From contig SZPM01000001.1 in assembly GCA_030263715.1 (NCBI GenBank), positions 1-64,000 of the forward strand: 64,000 bases of DNA. Reading direction: 5' to 3'. The notes under the pieces were generated by a model. It was not told where the DNA came from. It searched no databases and saw nothing but the letters and a program-made list of their open reading frames with translations. The translations under genes were made by a program, and so were the position numbers. This stretch comes from ATM1 sp003577165 (GTDB taxonomy: Bacteria > Armatimonadota > Fimbriimonadia > Fimbriimonadales > ATM1). Shown one piece after another: positions 24,426 to 33,391 of this stretch (positions are counted from its first letter, which is position 1; the number at the start of each line of letters is the position of its first letter).

Positions 24426-26099
24426 GTGCCGGACATTCAGTTTGATCGGTATTACCGATACGACGCCATCGTCGAGTTCCTCAAAGCCTACTCGGCCGAG
24501 TACCCAAACCTAATCACGCTCCAAGTGATCGGGAAGAGTTATGAGGGAAGAGACATCTACCTCGTCGAAGTGACGAACAAGGCGACCGGCCCCGCGGACG
24601 ACAAGCCCGCGTTCTGGTGTGACGGAAACATTCATGCTTCCGAAGTCAGCGCCAGTTCCGCCGTGCTCTTCATTCTCAATCGACTCGTGACGGATTACGG
24701 CAAGGATCCAAACGTCACGCGGGCGCTTGACTCGCGCGCTTTCTACCTCGTGCCGCGCGTGAATCCGGATGGAGCGGAGTGGGCGCTTGCGGACGTGCCG
24801 AAGATCATCCGATCCGGCACTCGACCCTACCCATACGACGAAGACGACTACTACGGCATCGAGCGTCAGGACGTGGATGGAGACGGTCGAATGCTGTCCA
24901 TGCGAATTCCGGATCCGAACGGAGCCTGGAAGATCTCTGAGACAGAGCCGCGTTTGATGGAGAGGCGCGAGCCCTCCGAGACGGGCGGAACGTACTACAG
25001 GGTCCTACCCGAAGGCATCTTTCACAACTTCGATGGAATTCGAATGCGTGGGCGGAAGATCAAAGAAGGTCTCGACTTCAACCGGAACTTCCCGAGCCAG
25101 TGGCGTTTCGAGAGTGAACAGACCGGCGCTGGCCCCTATCCCACGAGCGAGCCTGAAATCAGGGCGCTTGTCGACGCGATCGTGAACCGCCCCAACATCT
25201 GCGGCGCGGTGACGTTTCACACGTTCAGCGGCGTGCACCTGCGTCCGCCAAGCACGAAGCCCGATGACGATCTTCCCGCTGAGGACATCTGGAATTACAA
25301 GAAGATCGGAGACAAGGGAAAGGAACTCACCGGCTATCCCGCGATTAGCAACTACCACGAGTTTCGCTACCACCCGAAAGAGATCATCACGGGTGTGTTC
25401 GACGATTGGATGTATGAGCACCGAGGCGTCTTTGCTTGGACGACGGAGATCTGGTCTCCCCAGCGACAAGCGGGGATCACGGACTACAAGTACATTGATT
25501 GGTTCCGCGACCATCCGTTCGACGATGACGTCAAGTTGCTAAAGTGGAGCGACGAGAAACTGGGCGGCCGTGGTTACGTCGACTGGTACCCCTTCGAACA
25601 CCCGCAACTCGGCAAGATCGAGATGGGAGGGTGGGACTCCCAGTATGCGTTCCGAAATCCGCCACCCGATCATCTCGAGAGCGAGATCGCTCCTTTCGCC
25701 GACTGGGTGATCTGGCAAGCGCTCATCTCGCCGAAACTCGAGGAGTTTTCGACCATCGTCGAACCCACAGGCGACGGAGCAGTGATCAAGTTCTGCGTCG
25801 ACAATACGGGCTGGCTCCCTTCATACGTCACGCGGAACGGAAGGGACAAGAAACTCTGCCGAGGGGTCATCGGCGAAATTCAGCCGGGTGAGGGAATCCA
25901 AGTCGTGGCAGGTTTGCTGCGCCAGGAAGGCCCGCAGTTGGAGGGGCGAAGTCACCTGCCCGCATCGGGTTTCGGTTGGCTTCTCGACGCGACGGATCAT
26001 CGCCACGTGTTCGAGTGGACGGTGCGCGGACATGGAGACGTGACGCTGGTGGCTCGCCACGAGCGCGCCGGAAGACTCGTCAAAAAGGTTACAGTGTGA
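24426..26099 (+). CDS. M14-family zinc carboxypeptidase
   Basis: A 557-aa protein. The zinc-binding HxxE is at His70-Glu73 (GNIHASE), the third ligand is expected in AVTFHTFSG, and the catalytic glutamate is in GKIEMGGWD. Residues 1-430 form the peptidase; about 450-557 look like a beta-sandwich domain (GDVTLVARHER). There is no signal peptide, so it should act in the cytoplasm unless exported another way. GTG start, 6 nt after TAACCT, probably leaderless. The small Acb2-like gene follows by 12 bp. Confidence 0.9.
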   Translation: MPDIQFDRYYRYDAIVEFLKAYSAEYPNLITLQVIGKSYEGRDIYLVEVTNKATGPADDKPAFWCDGNIHASEVSASSAVLFILNRLVTDYGKDPNVTRALDSRAFYLVPRVNPDGAEWALADVPKIIRSGTRPYPYDEDDYYGIERQDVDGDGRMLSMRIPDPNGAWKISETEPRLMERREPSETGGTYYRVLPEGIFHNFDGIRMRGRKIKEGLDFNRNFPSQWRFESEQTGAGPYPTSEPEIRALVDAIVNRPNICGAVTFHTFSGVHLRPPSTKPDDDLPAEDIWNYKKIGDKGKELTGYPAISNYHEFRYHPKEIITGVFDDWMYEHRGVFAWTTEIWSPQRQAGITDYKYIDWFRDHPFDDDVKLLKWSDEKLGGRGYVDWYPFEHPQLGKIEMGGWDSQYAFRNPPPDHLESEIAPFADWVIWQALISPKLEEFSTIVEPTGDGAVIKFCVDNTGWLPSYVTRNGRDKKLCRGVIGEIQPGEGIQVVAGLLRQEGPQLEGRSHLPASGFGWLLDATDHRHVFEWTVRGHGDVTLVARHERAGRLVKKVTV

Positions 26100-26111
26100 G
26101 GAGGCAGAACG

Positions 26112-26423
26112 ATGAGCGAGCAAATGGAGGCCCACCGAATTCACGAGGGCCCGGATGATCTGATTGAGACGGAGCACATCCGGATCAAGTTTCAGAAGGG
26201 ATCGCCTCAGGAAGTCGGGATCAACGGCTGCAGGATCGAGGACGTGATCGAAATACTCGTGCAACGGCTGCTGGATTACCAGGGCCGAGAATTCGCATGT
26301 GAGGAGAACGCGCTTGCTTTAGAGCATCTCGAAGATGCGAGGGAGGCGCTGCTTCTTCGTCGTCGTCGCCGTGAAGAGCAGGGGGTCTACGGCAGACGCG
26401 AAAAGCATGTCACCGGTCACTAA
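26112..26423 (+). CDS. Acb2/Tad1-like small protein
   Basis: A 103-aa protein. Residues 36-95 follow the pattern NGCRIEDVIEILVQRLLDYQ, then FACEENALALEHLEDA, then R-R-x-x-R-x-x-x-GVYG. This is the two-helix hairpin seen in phage proteins now grouped as Acb2/Tad1-like, some of which bind cyclic oligonucleotides and block CBASS or Thoeris defence. That assignment comes from memory of the sequence pattern. A good Shine-Dalgarno (GAGGAGG) lies 7 nt upstream. It is in an apparent operon with the M14 peptidase, with no phage genes nearby. Confidence 0.6.
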   Translation: MSEQMEAHRIHEGPDDLIETEHIRIKFQKGSPQEVGINGCRIEDVIEILVQRLLDYQGREFACEENALALEHLEDAREALLLRRRRREEQGVYGRREKHVTGH

Positions 26424-26478
26424 GTTGAGTGTGGCGTTACGGCCTTCGATACCGCTGATTCGTTCGCCGCGGTAGGCT

Positions 26479-27513
26479 TCAGCCGCGCTTCTGACCGTTT
26501 TCGGTGTATTTGTCGAATTCGAAAACGTATCTCCACCAGTTGTTGAGCCGACCATCCTCGTTGATTCCCACGGCGCGCGGCAGGTGAGCGAACCACCACC
26601 TCATGTAGTTGCGATGATAGTCCGGTCCGCCCCACGTCTCGCAGCTGACGTTGCGAGTCCGGCCGGATAACTTCGGGTAGTTCAGCCAGTCGTCGGCCGT
26701 GCTGCGCACCACCCGTGGGTTCGAATAGTCGTAATCCTTCTCGGCGTTTGGCGGCCAGTGACAGGTTCCGACCGCGGCGACTCCGTTCGACTGAGTGAAG
26801 TTCGCCGCGAAGCGCGCCCAGTTCGTCGTCAGCTTGTCCACTTCCCATCCACCGTAGATGCGCGACATCGTGGATTCGGTTCTGTGGCAGAGGTCGTGCA
26901 ACATCTCCGCGACCCCGCGTTCGTAGTTGAACCCCATGATTGCGAACGGCTTGGTCGTCCGGACCTTTTCGTAGACGCCACCGTTGATGTAGAAAGCGCG
27001 AGGACCCGCCATCGCGCTCTCCCAGAATCCCATGTACGGCGCTCCGAACCACCAGACTTCGTCGGCCTTTCCGGAGTCGATCACCTTGTCGATTCCGTAC
27101 TGCACGATCGTCGCCTCGTAGTCCGTTCCGTCCGGTTCGTGCCACGGAGTCTCCTTCTTCCATGCGGACAAATACGCGTCCACCGTATACCGGTAACCAT
27201 CCACCTTCACTGGAAACGCGTCGACGTCTCTCCACTCCACGACTTCGCATTGGATGAAGTTGTTGCTCGCGGTCTTCACGTCAGCGATGTAGCCCTCGGC
27301 CAATTCGCGCGGCTTGTTCCATCCGCAGTGCTCAGACAATCGCTTGCCTCCGGGCACGATCGGATCGAAGTTGATGACGAGCACCTTCACCTTGATCGGC
27401 GCATCCTGAATCCGAGGCGTAGCGCCGACTTCAGGCTTCGGCGTGGGCACGACGACTTGGGTGGGCATCATCCCAGACCCGAGTAGCAGTAGCGGAAGGA
27501 CTTTCGAAATCAT
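26479..27513 (-). CDS. Secreted protein of unknown function, 344 aa
   Basis: Starts MISKVLPLLLLGSG, a signal peptide, followed by a Pro/Thr-rich linker. The mature domain is rich in Trp and aromatic residues (ADEVWWFGAPYMGFWES, NYMRWWFAHLPRAVG). HDLCHRTES gives an HxxxH that could bind a metal, and several tryptophans are compatible with carbohydrate binding. I do not recognise the family. The ATG at 27513 follows CATACT by 10 nt, another leaderless candidate. Longer in-frame starts up to 27636 would bury the signal peptide. Confidence 0.75.
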   Translation of the reverse strand: MISKVLPLLLLGSGMMPTQVVVPTPKPEVGATPRIQDAPIKVKVLVINFDPIVPGGKRLSEHCGWNKPRELAEGYIADVKTASNNFIQCEVVEWRDVDAFPVKVDGYRYTVDAYLSAWKKETPWHEPDGTDYEATIVQYGIDKVIDSGKADEVWWFGAPYMGFWESAMAGPRAFYINGGVYEKVRTTKPFAIMGFNYERGVAEMLHDLCHRTESTMSRIYGGWEVDKLTTNWARFAANFTQSNGVAAVGTCHWPPNAEKDYDYSNPRVVRSTADDWLNYPKLSGRTRNVSCETWGGPDYHRNYMRWWFAHLPRAVGINEDGRLNNWWRYVFEFDKYTENGQKRG

Positions 27514-27577
27514 GTAACTTTGTAGTATGGACGGTTCGCAGAGGGCGGGACAGTTCGCCCCTTGTTGCGTACGCGGG

Positions 27578-28594
27578 TCACGCGTTCGCGTACCTGGCTT
27601 CCAAAGCATCCCACGAGTCGGTGCGAATCGCCTCACGCGCCTCTCCCATCAACCTGGCGTAGAACGCGAGGTTGTGGAGCGTCGCAAGCCGAGCGCCGAG
27701 CGGCTCGTTCGCCAGGAACAGATGCCTGAGGTAGGCGGCCGAGTAGCGCTCCGTCCAGGGGAAGACGCTTGCCGGGTCCGGTGGGCCGTCCACATCCTGC
27801 CAGCGCGAGTTGAGGATGTTGATCCTCCCCTGCAGCGTGTACAAAGCATGATGCCGCGCCATTCGGGTCGGAAGGACGCAGTCGAAAAGGTCCACGCCGC
27901 ACTTCACTGCGTGGAGGATGTCGCGTGGAGTTCCAACTCCCATCAGGTATCGAGGCTTGTCCTCAGGGAGGAGCGGAGCCGTGAGTTCGACTACGGGCCT
28001 CTGCATCTCCGTCGGCTCGCCAACGCTTACGCCTCCGATCGCGAAGCCGTCAAAGGGAAGCGACGTAATGCACCCCGCGGAGGTCTTCCTCAGATCATCG
28101 TGCACGCCGCCCTGAACGATCCCGAACACGGCTTGCCCGTCTCCTCGCGCCGACAGGCTCCGCTTCGCCCATTCATGAGTCAATTCCATCGCGCCTGCGA
28201 CTTCCTCTCGATCCGCAGGATAGGGGGGGCAGACATCGAGCGCCATGGTCACGTCGACCCCTAACTTCCGCTGGATTTCGATGCTGCGCTCGGGAGTCAG
28301 CAGCATTGGAGATCCGTCAATGTGAGAACGAAACTGCACGCCCTCCTGCGTAATCGAGCGAGACGCGGCGAGGCTCATCACCTGATATCCGCCGCTGTCC
28401 GTCAGGATTGGCCGGTTCCATGCCATGAAGCGGTGGAGGCCACCCAGTCGCTCGATCAACTCCTCGCCCGGTCGAAGCGTAAGATGATAGGTGTTCGACA
28501 GGATCATCTCGAACCCGAGCGCCTCGAGGTCTTCGGACGAAACGGTTTTCACGCACGCTTGCGTGCCCACGGGCATGAACGCAGGCGTTTGCAC
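27578..28594 (-). CDS. tgt: tRNA-guanine transglycosylase, atypical
   Basis: A 338-aa member of the queuine tRNA-ribosyltransferase family, which swaps guanine 34 for preQ1 in tRNAs with GUN anticodons. LTDSGGYQV holds the proton-accepting Asp, GGVSVGE and the nucleophile region GVDLFDCVLPTR are intact, and YLMGVGTP is present. Two oddities are visible. The zinc motif Cys-x-Cys-x2-Cys is replaced (DPASVFPWTERYS), with only the later His (TLHNL) kept. The conserved N-terminal residues (ARTGVLALPHGI) lie upstream of the first canonical start, GTG 28594, at about 28595-28630. A CTG at 28615 could be the true start. Confidence 0.85.
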   Translation of the reverse strand: MQTPAFMPVGTQACVKTVSSEDLEALGFEMILSNTYHLTLRPGEELIERLGGLHRFMAWNRPILTDSGGYQVMSLAASRSITQEGVQFRSHIDGSPMLLTPERSIEIQRKLGVDVTMALDVCPPYPADREEVAGAMELTHEWAKRSLSARGDGQAVFGIVQGGVHDDLRKTSAGCITSLPFDGFAIGGVSVGEPTEMQRPVVELTAPLLPEDKPRYLMGVGTPRDILHAVKCGVDLFDCVLPTRMARHHALYTLQGRINILNSRWQDVDGPPDPASVFPWTERYSAAYLRHLFLANEPLGARLATLHNLAFYARLMGEAREAIRTDSWDALEARYANA

Positions 28595-28671
28595 TATCCC
28601 ATGGGGGAGCGCCAGAACCCCGGTTCGCGCCCGGTTCGAAGTTGACCTATGTGTGACGCTGAGCTCTGCGC

Positions 28672-30435
28672 CTATGCTGCCTGCACCCCGATTCCCTCAG
28701 GCGTGACTGTCATCGTGATCTCTTTTCCGTTCCGTACGACCACGACCTTCACCGGCTTTCCGGGCTCTGCATTCTCAAAGATCGATTGGATGTCCTCGAT
28801 CGAACCGATTGTCTTCTCGCCCCACTTCATGATTCGATCTCCGGCCATGAGTCCTGCCTTCTCCGCGGGCGAGTTCGGCTGCACACCGTCGAGCAACAGT
28901 CCCGGGCCCCCGTCTCCATAGGAGGGGATGAGCCCGACTCGGACGCGTCGAGTGCCCGCCCCCCCTGAACTCGATTCCTGCTTCGGTGGGGTGCGGTCCA
29001 CGACTACGCCGCTGACGATGACCGGGACCATACCGCTCAGCGCGTCGACCTTTTTGATCCAAGCGACTGCCATGTTCACGATCTTCGCTGCGCCGTCGTA
29101 ATTCAATGTCGCCGCCGAATCGGTTTCTGTGTGGTAGTGCTCATTCTCGCCCGTGAAGAAGAAAGTCACGGGAATGTTCGATCGTTCGAAGCCTGCGTGA
29201 TCGCTCCGACCGCGCAAGTCTTCACGATCGACTTGGACGACGAAATCGGCCGCGAGCTCCTTGATGAAATCGGGCCAGAGCGGCGACGTGCGCACTCCGT
29301 CGATGATGATCTTGTTCTCTCGCAGACCCCCGATCATGTCGAGATTGAGCATCCAACTAACTCGGCTCAAGTCGATCGTCGGGTTCTTGACGAAGTGCGT
29401 GCTTCCAATGAGACCTAACTCTTCGCCGCTATAGAGTTGGAAGAGGATGGACCGCCGATTCGACTTCGTTTCTGCGAAGTAGCGCGCGAGTTCGAGCACC
29501 GCAGCGGATCCACTCGCGTTGTCGTCCGCGCCGAAGTGAATCGAGTCGGCTCCGGTTCGGGATCCAAACTCTCCCCTGCCGACATGGTCCAGATGTGCTC
29601 CGATGATGATGTACTGGTCCTTCACCGCTGGGTCCGTTCCGGGCAGTAGCGCCATTACGTTGCGCCCTGTCACCGACTTGGGCCGAATCTCCGATTTGAA
29701 ACTGACCTTCAGGCCCTTCGCGAACCCTGGCGCGACGCGACCGGAGAGGGCCTGTTTGCGAGCCTCGTCGAACTTCATCCCGCTCACTCGCTCGAACAGG
29801 CCTGACGAGATGGCGACCGCCGCGAAGCCCGAGCCGTTCTCGATTCCATACCGTCTGTCGAGGCCCAAGAGGCCTTGCCCGGTCTGAGTTCCGACGAAGA
29901 GGATCGCTGCCGCGCCCCTCTCCTTCGCGGCTTGCGCCTTTTGCCGAGTCGTCGCTCCCCCGTTCGGGCTCACGAACACGGCGACGGCTTTGCCCTTGAC
30001 GTCGATGCCCTTGTAGTCATCCCGCTCCGGGCTCGCGAGACCCTCGCCCGCGTAGACGACGGGGAGCCCGTCGAGCGCGTCCGGCACGGAGTTGTACACG
30101 GGGTTGAAGTCAACGCCCACCTTAGCCGCGATCTCGTTTCCGGCCGAATTCAGAAGCCGTAGATTCGTCTCAGGCGTGGCCTCGCCGCCGAACGTGACGG
30201 GAAACTCCTGGAAGTAGGTTCCCGCCGTGCCCGCCGGCAGGAGCCCCAGGTCGCTGAACCACTTCTTGGCGTAGTCGCCTGCCTTCCTCTCGCCCTCGGA
30301 TCCGGTCAACCGGCCGCCGAGTTCGGGGGAGGCGAGATACTCTACGTGCGCTCGCAGCGAGGATGCAGTGATGCTGGGCTCCGCCGTGGCGAATCCCAGC
30401 ATGTGCGCAGCCAATAGGGGAATGAAGGTCACCAT
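28672..30435 (-). CDS. Secreted M28 aminopeptidase with PA and PDZ domains
   Basis: A 587-aa exported peptidase with a signal peptide at 1-19. A protease-associated (PA) insert lies at about 105-235, and the M28 catalytic domain at 260-465 has the two-zinc ligands in GAHLDH, ADDNASG, GEELG, LNLDMIG and HYHTETD. A C-terminal PDZ domain at about 500-585 (PNSPAEKAGLMAGDRI) is present. It probably cleaves N-terminal residues from extracytoplasmic peptides. The ATG directly abuts the stop codon of the TolB-like gene, so the two are translated together. Confidence 0.93.
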   Translation of the reverse strand: MVTFIPLLAAHMLGFATAEPSITASSLRAHVEYLASPELGGRLTGSEGERKAGDYAKKWFSDLGLLPAGTAGTYFQEFPVTFGGEATPETNLRLLNSAGNEIAAKVGVDFNPVYNSVPDALDGLPVVYAGEGLASPERDDYKGIDVKGKAVAVFVSPNGGATTRQKAQAAKERGAAAILFVGTQTGQGLLGLDRRYGIENGSGFAAVAISSGLFERVSGMKFDEARKQALSGRVAPGFAKGLKVSFKSEIRPKSVTGRNVMALLPGTDPAVKDQYIIIGAHLDHVGRGEFGSRTGADSIHFGADDNASGSAAVLELARYFAETKSNRRSILFQLYSGEELGLIGSTHFVKNPTIDLSRVSWMLNLDMIGGLRENKIIIDGVRTSPLWPDFIKELAADFVVQVDREDLRGRSDHAGFERSNIPVTFFFTGENEHYHTETDSAATLNYDGAAKIVNMAVAWIKKVDALSGMVPVIVSGVVVDRTPPKQESSSGGAGTRRVRVGLIPSYGDGGPGLLLDGVQPNSPAEKAGLMAGDRIMKWGEKTIGSIEDIQSIFENAEPGKPVKVVVVRNGKEITMTVTPEGIGVQAA

Positions 30436-31455
30436 TTAGTCTCTCCAGTCAGCAATGAATACGTTCGTTTCTCCCGGCTGTTTCCCGTTTCGGTTGCTCG
30501 CCCACACGAGTTTCTTCCCCTTGCGGTCGAACATAGGAAATCCGTCAAAGTCCGGCGAGTGCGTGATCCGCGTCAGTCCCTTGCCGTCGACCCCGATCAT
30601 CCAGAGGTCGAACTCGCGGCCCTTCGGGTCGCCGTAATTGGACGAGAAGATGATCCGTTTGCCGTCGGGATGGAGGAATGGCGCGAACGAGGCGCAGCCG
30701 AGATTCGTGACCTGTCTCTGGTTCGAGCCATCCGCGTCCATGATCCAAACTTCCAGTTTCGTCGGTCGAACGAGATTCTCCTTGAGCAGTTCGTAGTAGT
30801 CCCGGACCGACTCGAAGTTGGCGAAGGTAGACCGCCGAAACACGATCTGCTTCGAATCCCAACTTACAAACGGACCGCCGTCGTATCCGTAAGTCGTTGT
30901 GAGCTGCTTGATGTTCTTTCCGTCGAGGTCCGAGCGGAAGATGTTCAGATCGCCGTCCACGAGAGACGTGAACACCATGAACTGGCCGTTTGAAGCCACA
31001 GTCGTCTCAGCGTGGTACCCGCCTCGGTCGATGACCAATCTTCGGTTCGATCCATCCGCATTGGCCCGGAAGATTCGAAAGTTGGGGTTGACCATCCACA
31101 CATACCCTCGCGACATGTCGGGCTTCACCTGTGGGCCCGGGTCTGCCCAATCCGTGGCGCTGAACAAGATCTCCTTACCGCCGGGCAGGAAGTACCCACA
31201 GGTGCACCGACCTTTGCCTGACGACACCAGCCGCTTGTTCGATCCGTCCGCGTTCATCGTGATGATCTGCTCGTCCGGCCACTCCGGCTGAGTGGACTGA
31301 TAGATGATCTTCGTGCCGTCGTCGCTGAAGTACGCCTCTGCGTTTTGGCCGCCGAAGGTGAGTTGTCGAATGGACGCCAAGTGAGTCTCGCCTGCGTGGG
31401 GCGGCAGTGCCGTCTGCGACGGTGTGAGCGCCAGGAGGGGGCCTAAGAAGACCAT
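30436..31455 (-). CDS. TolB-like PD40 beta-propeller protein
   Basis: A 339-aa exported protein with a short N-terminal signal (MVFLGPLLALTPSQ). At least five repeats of PD40/WD40-like type follow, each with the pattern IFRANADGSNRRLV or WIMDADGSNQRQV and a preceding F-S-D-D-G-x-K-I-I-Y/F strand. This predicts a six-bladed propeller like the C-terminal half of TolB. It is probably a binding scaffold or substrate-presenting partner of the M28 peptidase that begins at its stop codon. A TACCCT box ends 6 nt before the ATG. Confidence 0.88.
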   Translation of the reverse strand: MVFLGPLLALTPSQTALPPHAGETHLASIRQLTFGGQNAEAYFSDDGTKIIYQSTQPEWPDEQIITMNADGSNKRLVSSGKGRCTCGYFLPGGKEILFSATDWADPGPQVKPDMSRGYVWMVNPNFRIFRANADGSNRRLVIDRGGYHAETTVASNGQFMVFTSLVDGDLNIFRSDLDGKNIKQLTTTYGYDGGPFVSWDSKQIVFRRSTFANFESVRDYYELLKENLVRPTKLEVWIMDADGSNQRQVTNLGCASFAPFLHPDGKRIIFSSNYGDPKGREFDLWMIGVDGKGLTRITHSPDFDGFPMFDRKGKKLVWASNRNGKQPGETNVFIADWRD

Positions 31456-31564
31456 GGCGGTAGGGTACCTACGGCACTCTATCGTCGGCCCTCTCGATGG
31501 CGTTCCGCCGACATGTTCGCCTGATATCCGACAGCCATGCAGCGAGTCGGGTCCCCTTCCTCGC

Positions 31565-31570
31565 CATAAT
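31565..31570 (+). promoter_or_regulatory. Predicted -10 box of trpDCF
   Basis: CATAAT lies 7 nt before the trpD ATG at 31578. No Shine-Dalgarno sequence intervenes, so a leaderless trp mRNA is predicted. No leader peptide or attenuator is visible in the 122-bp divergent region. Confidence 0.45.
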
Positions 31571-31577
31571 CCGCCCG

Positions 31578-32600
31578 ATGACGCTCCCAGAGGCCATCGA
31601 ACGAGTGGTCGAGCGCAAGAGCCTGAGAGAGGAGGAAGCCCGGTCGGTCATGGCGCAGATCATGGACGGAGAGGCCACGCCCTCCCAGATCGCCGGCCTG
31701 CTCGTCGGACTTCGGATGAAGGGCGAGACGCCTGCCGAACTGACCGGGTTCGCGCGTGAAATGCGCGCGCGAGTTACCCGGGTTCCGCACTCACGGACGA
31801 ACGTCGTGGACACTTGCGGGACCGGGGGGGACAAGGTCAAGACATTCAACTTGAGCACCGGCGCAGCGGTTGTCGCCTCCGCCGCGGGCGCATGCATCGC
31901 CAAGCACGGTAACCGAGCCTTTACGAGCAAGTGCGGAAGCGCAGATGTCTTGGAATCCCTTGGCGTTAATCTCACACTGGATGCCGAGAGTGCGGCGCGA
32001 GTGCTCGATGAAATCGGTTTGGTCTTTCTTTTCGCTCCGAACTATCACCCGGCGATGAAGTACGCGGCGGGACCAAGGAAGGAGATGGCGATCCGAACCA
32101 TGTTCAACCTCCTTGGCCCCCTAACGAATCCTGCCGGCGCGGAGCGACAGTTGATCGGTGTGTTCGCTCCGACGCTCACCCTGAAGATCGCACAAGTGTT
32201 GAAGCGATTAGGATGCCGACGCGCTGTCATCGCGCACGGCTTGCTTGGGCTCGACGAAGTTTCACCCGTCGGCACGACACAGCTGGCGATCGTCGATGGA
32301 AGAAACGTCGAACAGAGATTCGTGCGCGCGAGCGATTTCGACGTTGCCGAACCGAACCTCGACGACATCTCAGCGGGAGGGTCCGTGCAAGCCAATGCGG
32401 ACAAACTGATGGAGGGCCTGACGAAGGTCGAATCCCCGGAGGCTCGGTCCCTGATCCCTGGTGCATCCATCGCGCTTTGGCTCGGGGAAGTGGCGTCCGA
32501 CTTCCGCACGGGGGCGCAATTGGCCAAGGAGGCCATCGCTTCCGGGGCCGCGCGCCGGAAACTCGAACAACTGATCGCCACTACGGGGGGGGCAACGTGA
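31578..32600 (+). CDS. trpD: Anthranilate phosphoribosyltransferase
   Basis: A 340-aa enzyme that transfers the phosphoribosyl group from PRPP to anthranilate, the second step of tryptophan synthesis. The signature VDTCGTGGDKVKTFNLST (about 76-93) and the KHGNRAFTSKCGSAD segment are present. The ATG at 31578 is chosen over an in-frame ATG at 31497 because the former fits the family N-terminus and the -10 box. It overlaps trpC by 4 nt or fewer (GTGA). It is not next to trpE or trpG. Confidence 0.96.
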   Translation: MTLPEAIERVVERKSLREEEARSVMAQIMDGEATPSQIAGLLVGLRMKGETPAELTGFAREMRARVTRVPHSRTNVVDTCGTGGDKVKTFNLSTGAAVVASAAGACIAKHGNRAFTSKCGSADVLESLGVNLTLDAESAARVLDEIGLVFLFAPNYHPAMKYAAGPRKEMAIRTMFNLLGPLTNPAGAERQLIGVFAPTLTLKIAQVLKRLGCRRAVIAHGLLGLDEVSPVGTTQLAIVDGRNVEQRFVRASDFDVAEPNLDDISAGGSVQANADKLMEGLTKVESPEARSLIPGASIALWLGEVASDFRTGAQLAKEAIASGAARRKLEQLIATTGGAT

Positions 32601-33391
32601 GCCTGCTCCAGGAAATCCTCGCTCACAAGCGAAGCGAGGTGGATGCTCTCCGAGCGAAGACGCCCATTGAGGATCTGACCCGGGTTGCGGAGGGCGCGGA
32701 GCCGCCGCGTGGATTCCGTCATCGGCTTGTTTCGGACTCGGAGAAAAACGGAATCGCGATCATCGCGGAGTTTAAGAGGGCAAGCCCGAGTCAGGGCATG
32801 ATTCGGGACGACATGGACCCAGGCGCCGTTGCGGGCGCCTACGAATCGGGGGGGGCCTCCTGTATCAGCGTTCTCACGGACGATCGCTACTTCCGAGGCA
32901 GTCTCGAGGACATGATAGCGGCCCGTATCGCGGTGTCGCTGCCGGTGCTGAGGAAGGACTTCGTCATCGACGAGTACCAGGTAATCGAATCCCGGGCGAA
33001 CGGCGCGGACTGCGTTCTTCTGATCGTTGCCGCGTTCAAGGATCAGCCGGAATCACTACATTCGCTCTATCTCGCGGCGCGGCGTCTCGGCATGGACGTG
33101 CTGGTCGAAGTGCATGACGAGGAGGAGTTGTCCACCGCGAAGTCCCTGAACGCGGACCTGATCGGAATCAACAACCGAGATCTCTCGACCTTCGAGACCG
33201 ATCTCGGCGTAACCGCCCGACTCGCGCCCCTCGCACCACCGGATGCCCTCATCGTGAGCGAGAGCGCTATACGATGCCATGCCGACGTCGAGTCAGCCAG
33301 GCAGGCGGGCGCGCGGGCGGTCCTGGTGGGCGAATCGCTCGTCCGGCAACCTGATCCCGCCTCGGCGGTCCGAGGTCTCCTCAGCCCATGA
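32597..33391 (+). CDS. trpC: Indole-3-glycerol phosphate synthase
   Basis: A 264-aa TIM-barrel enzyme that closes the indole ring from carboxyphenylaminodeoxyribulose phosphate. The N-terminal LQEILAHKRSEV, the active-site lysine in EFKRASPSQG, VLRKDFVID, GINNRDL and VSESAI match the family. The GTG start shares bases with the trpD stop (GTGA). A longer upstream frame exists but is out of register with the family. Its end overlaps trpF. Confidence 0.96.
   Translation: MSLLQEILAHKRSEVDALRAKTPIEDLTRVAEGAEPPRGFRHRLVSDSEKNGIAIIAEFKRASPSQGMIRDDMDPGAVAGAYESGGASCISVLTDDRYFRGSLEDMIAARIAVSLPVLRKDFVIDEYQVIESRANGADCVLLIVAAFKDQPESLHSLYLAARRLGMDVLVEVHDEEELSTAKSLNADLIGINNRDLSTFETDLGVTARLAPLAPPDALIVSESAIRCHADVESARQAGARAVLVGESLVRQPDPASAVRGLLSP

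Noticed and set aside
26420..27250. Second minus-strand frame overlapping the secreted 344-aa gene
   Set aside because: No start context, Arg/Gly-rich composition, and it lacks the signal peptide of the other frame.
28576..28594. Treating tgt as simply starting at GTG 28594
   Set aside because: It is kept as the annotated start because it is the only canonical one, but family-conserved residues continue upstream, so I report the problem as a finding and do not accept the start as settled.
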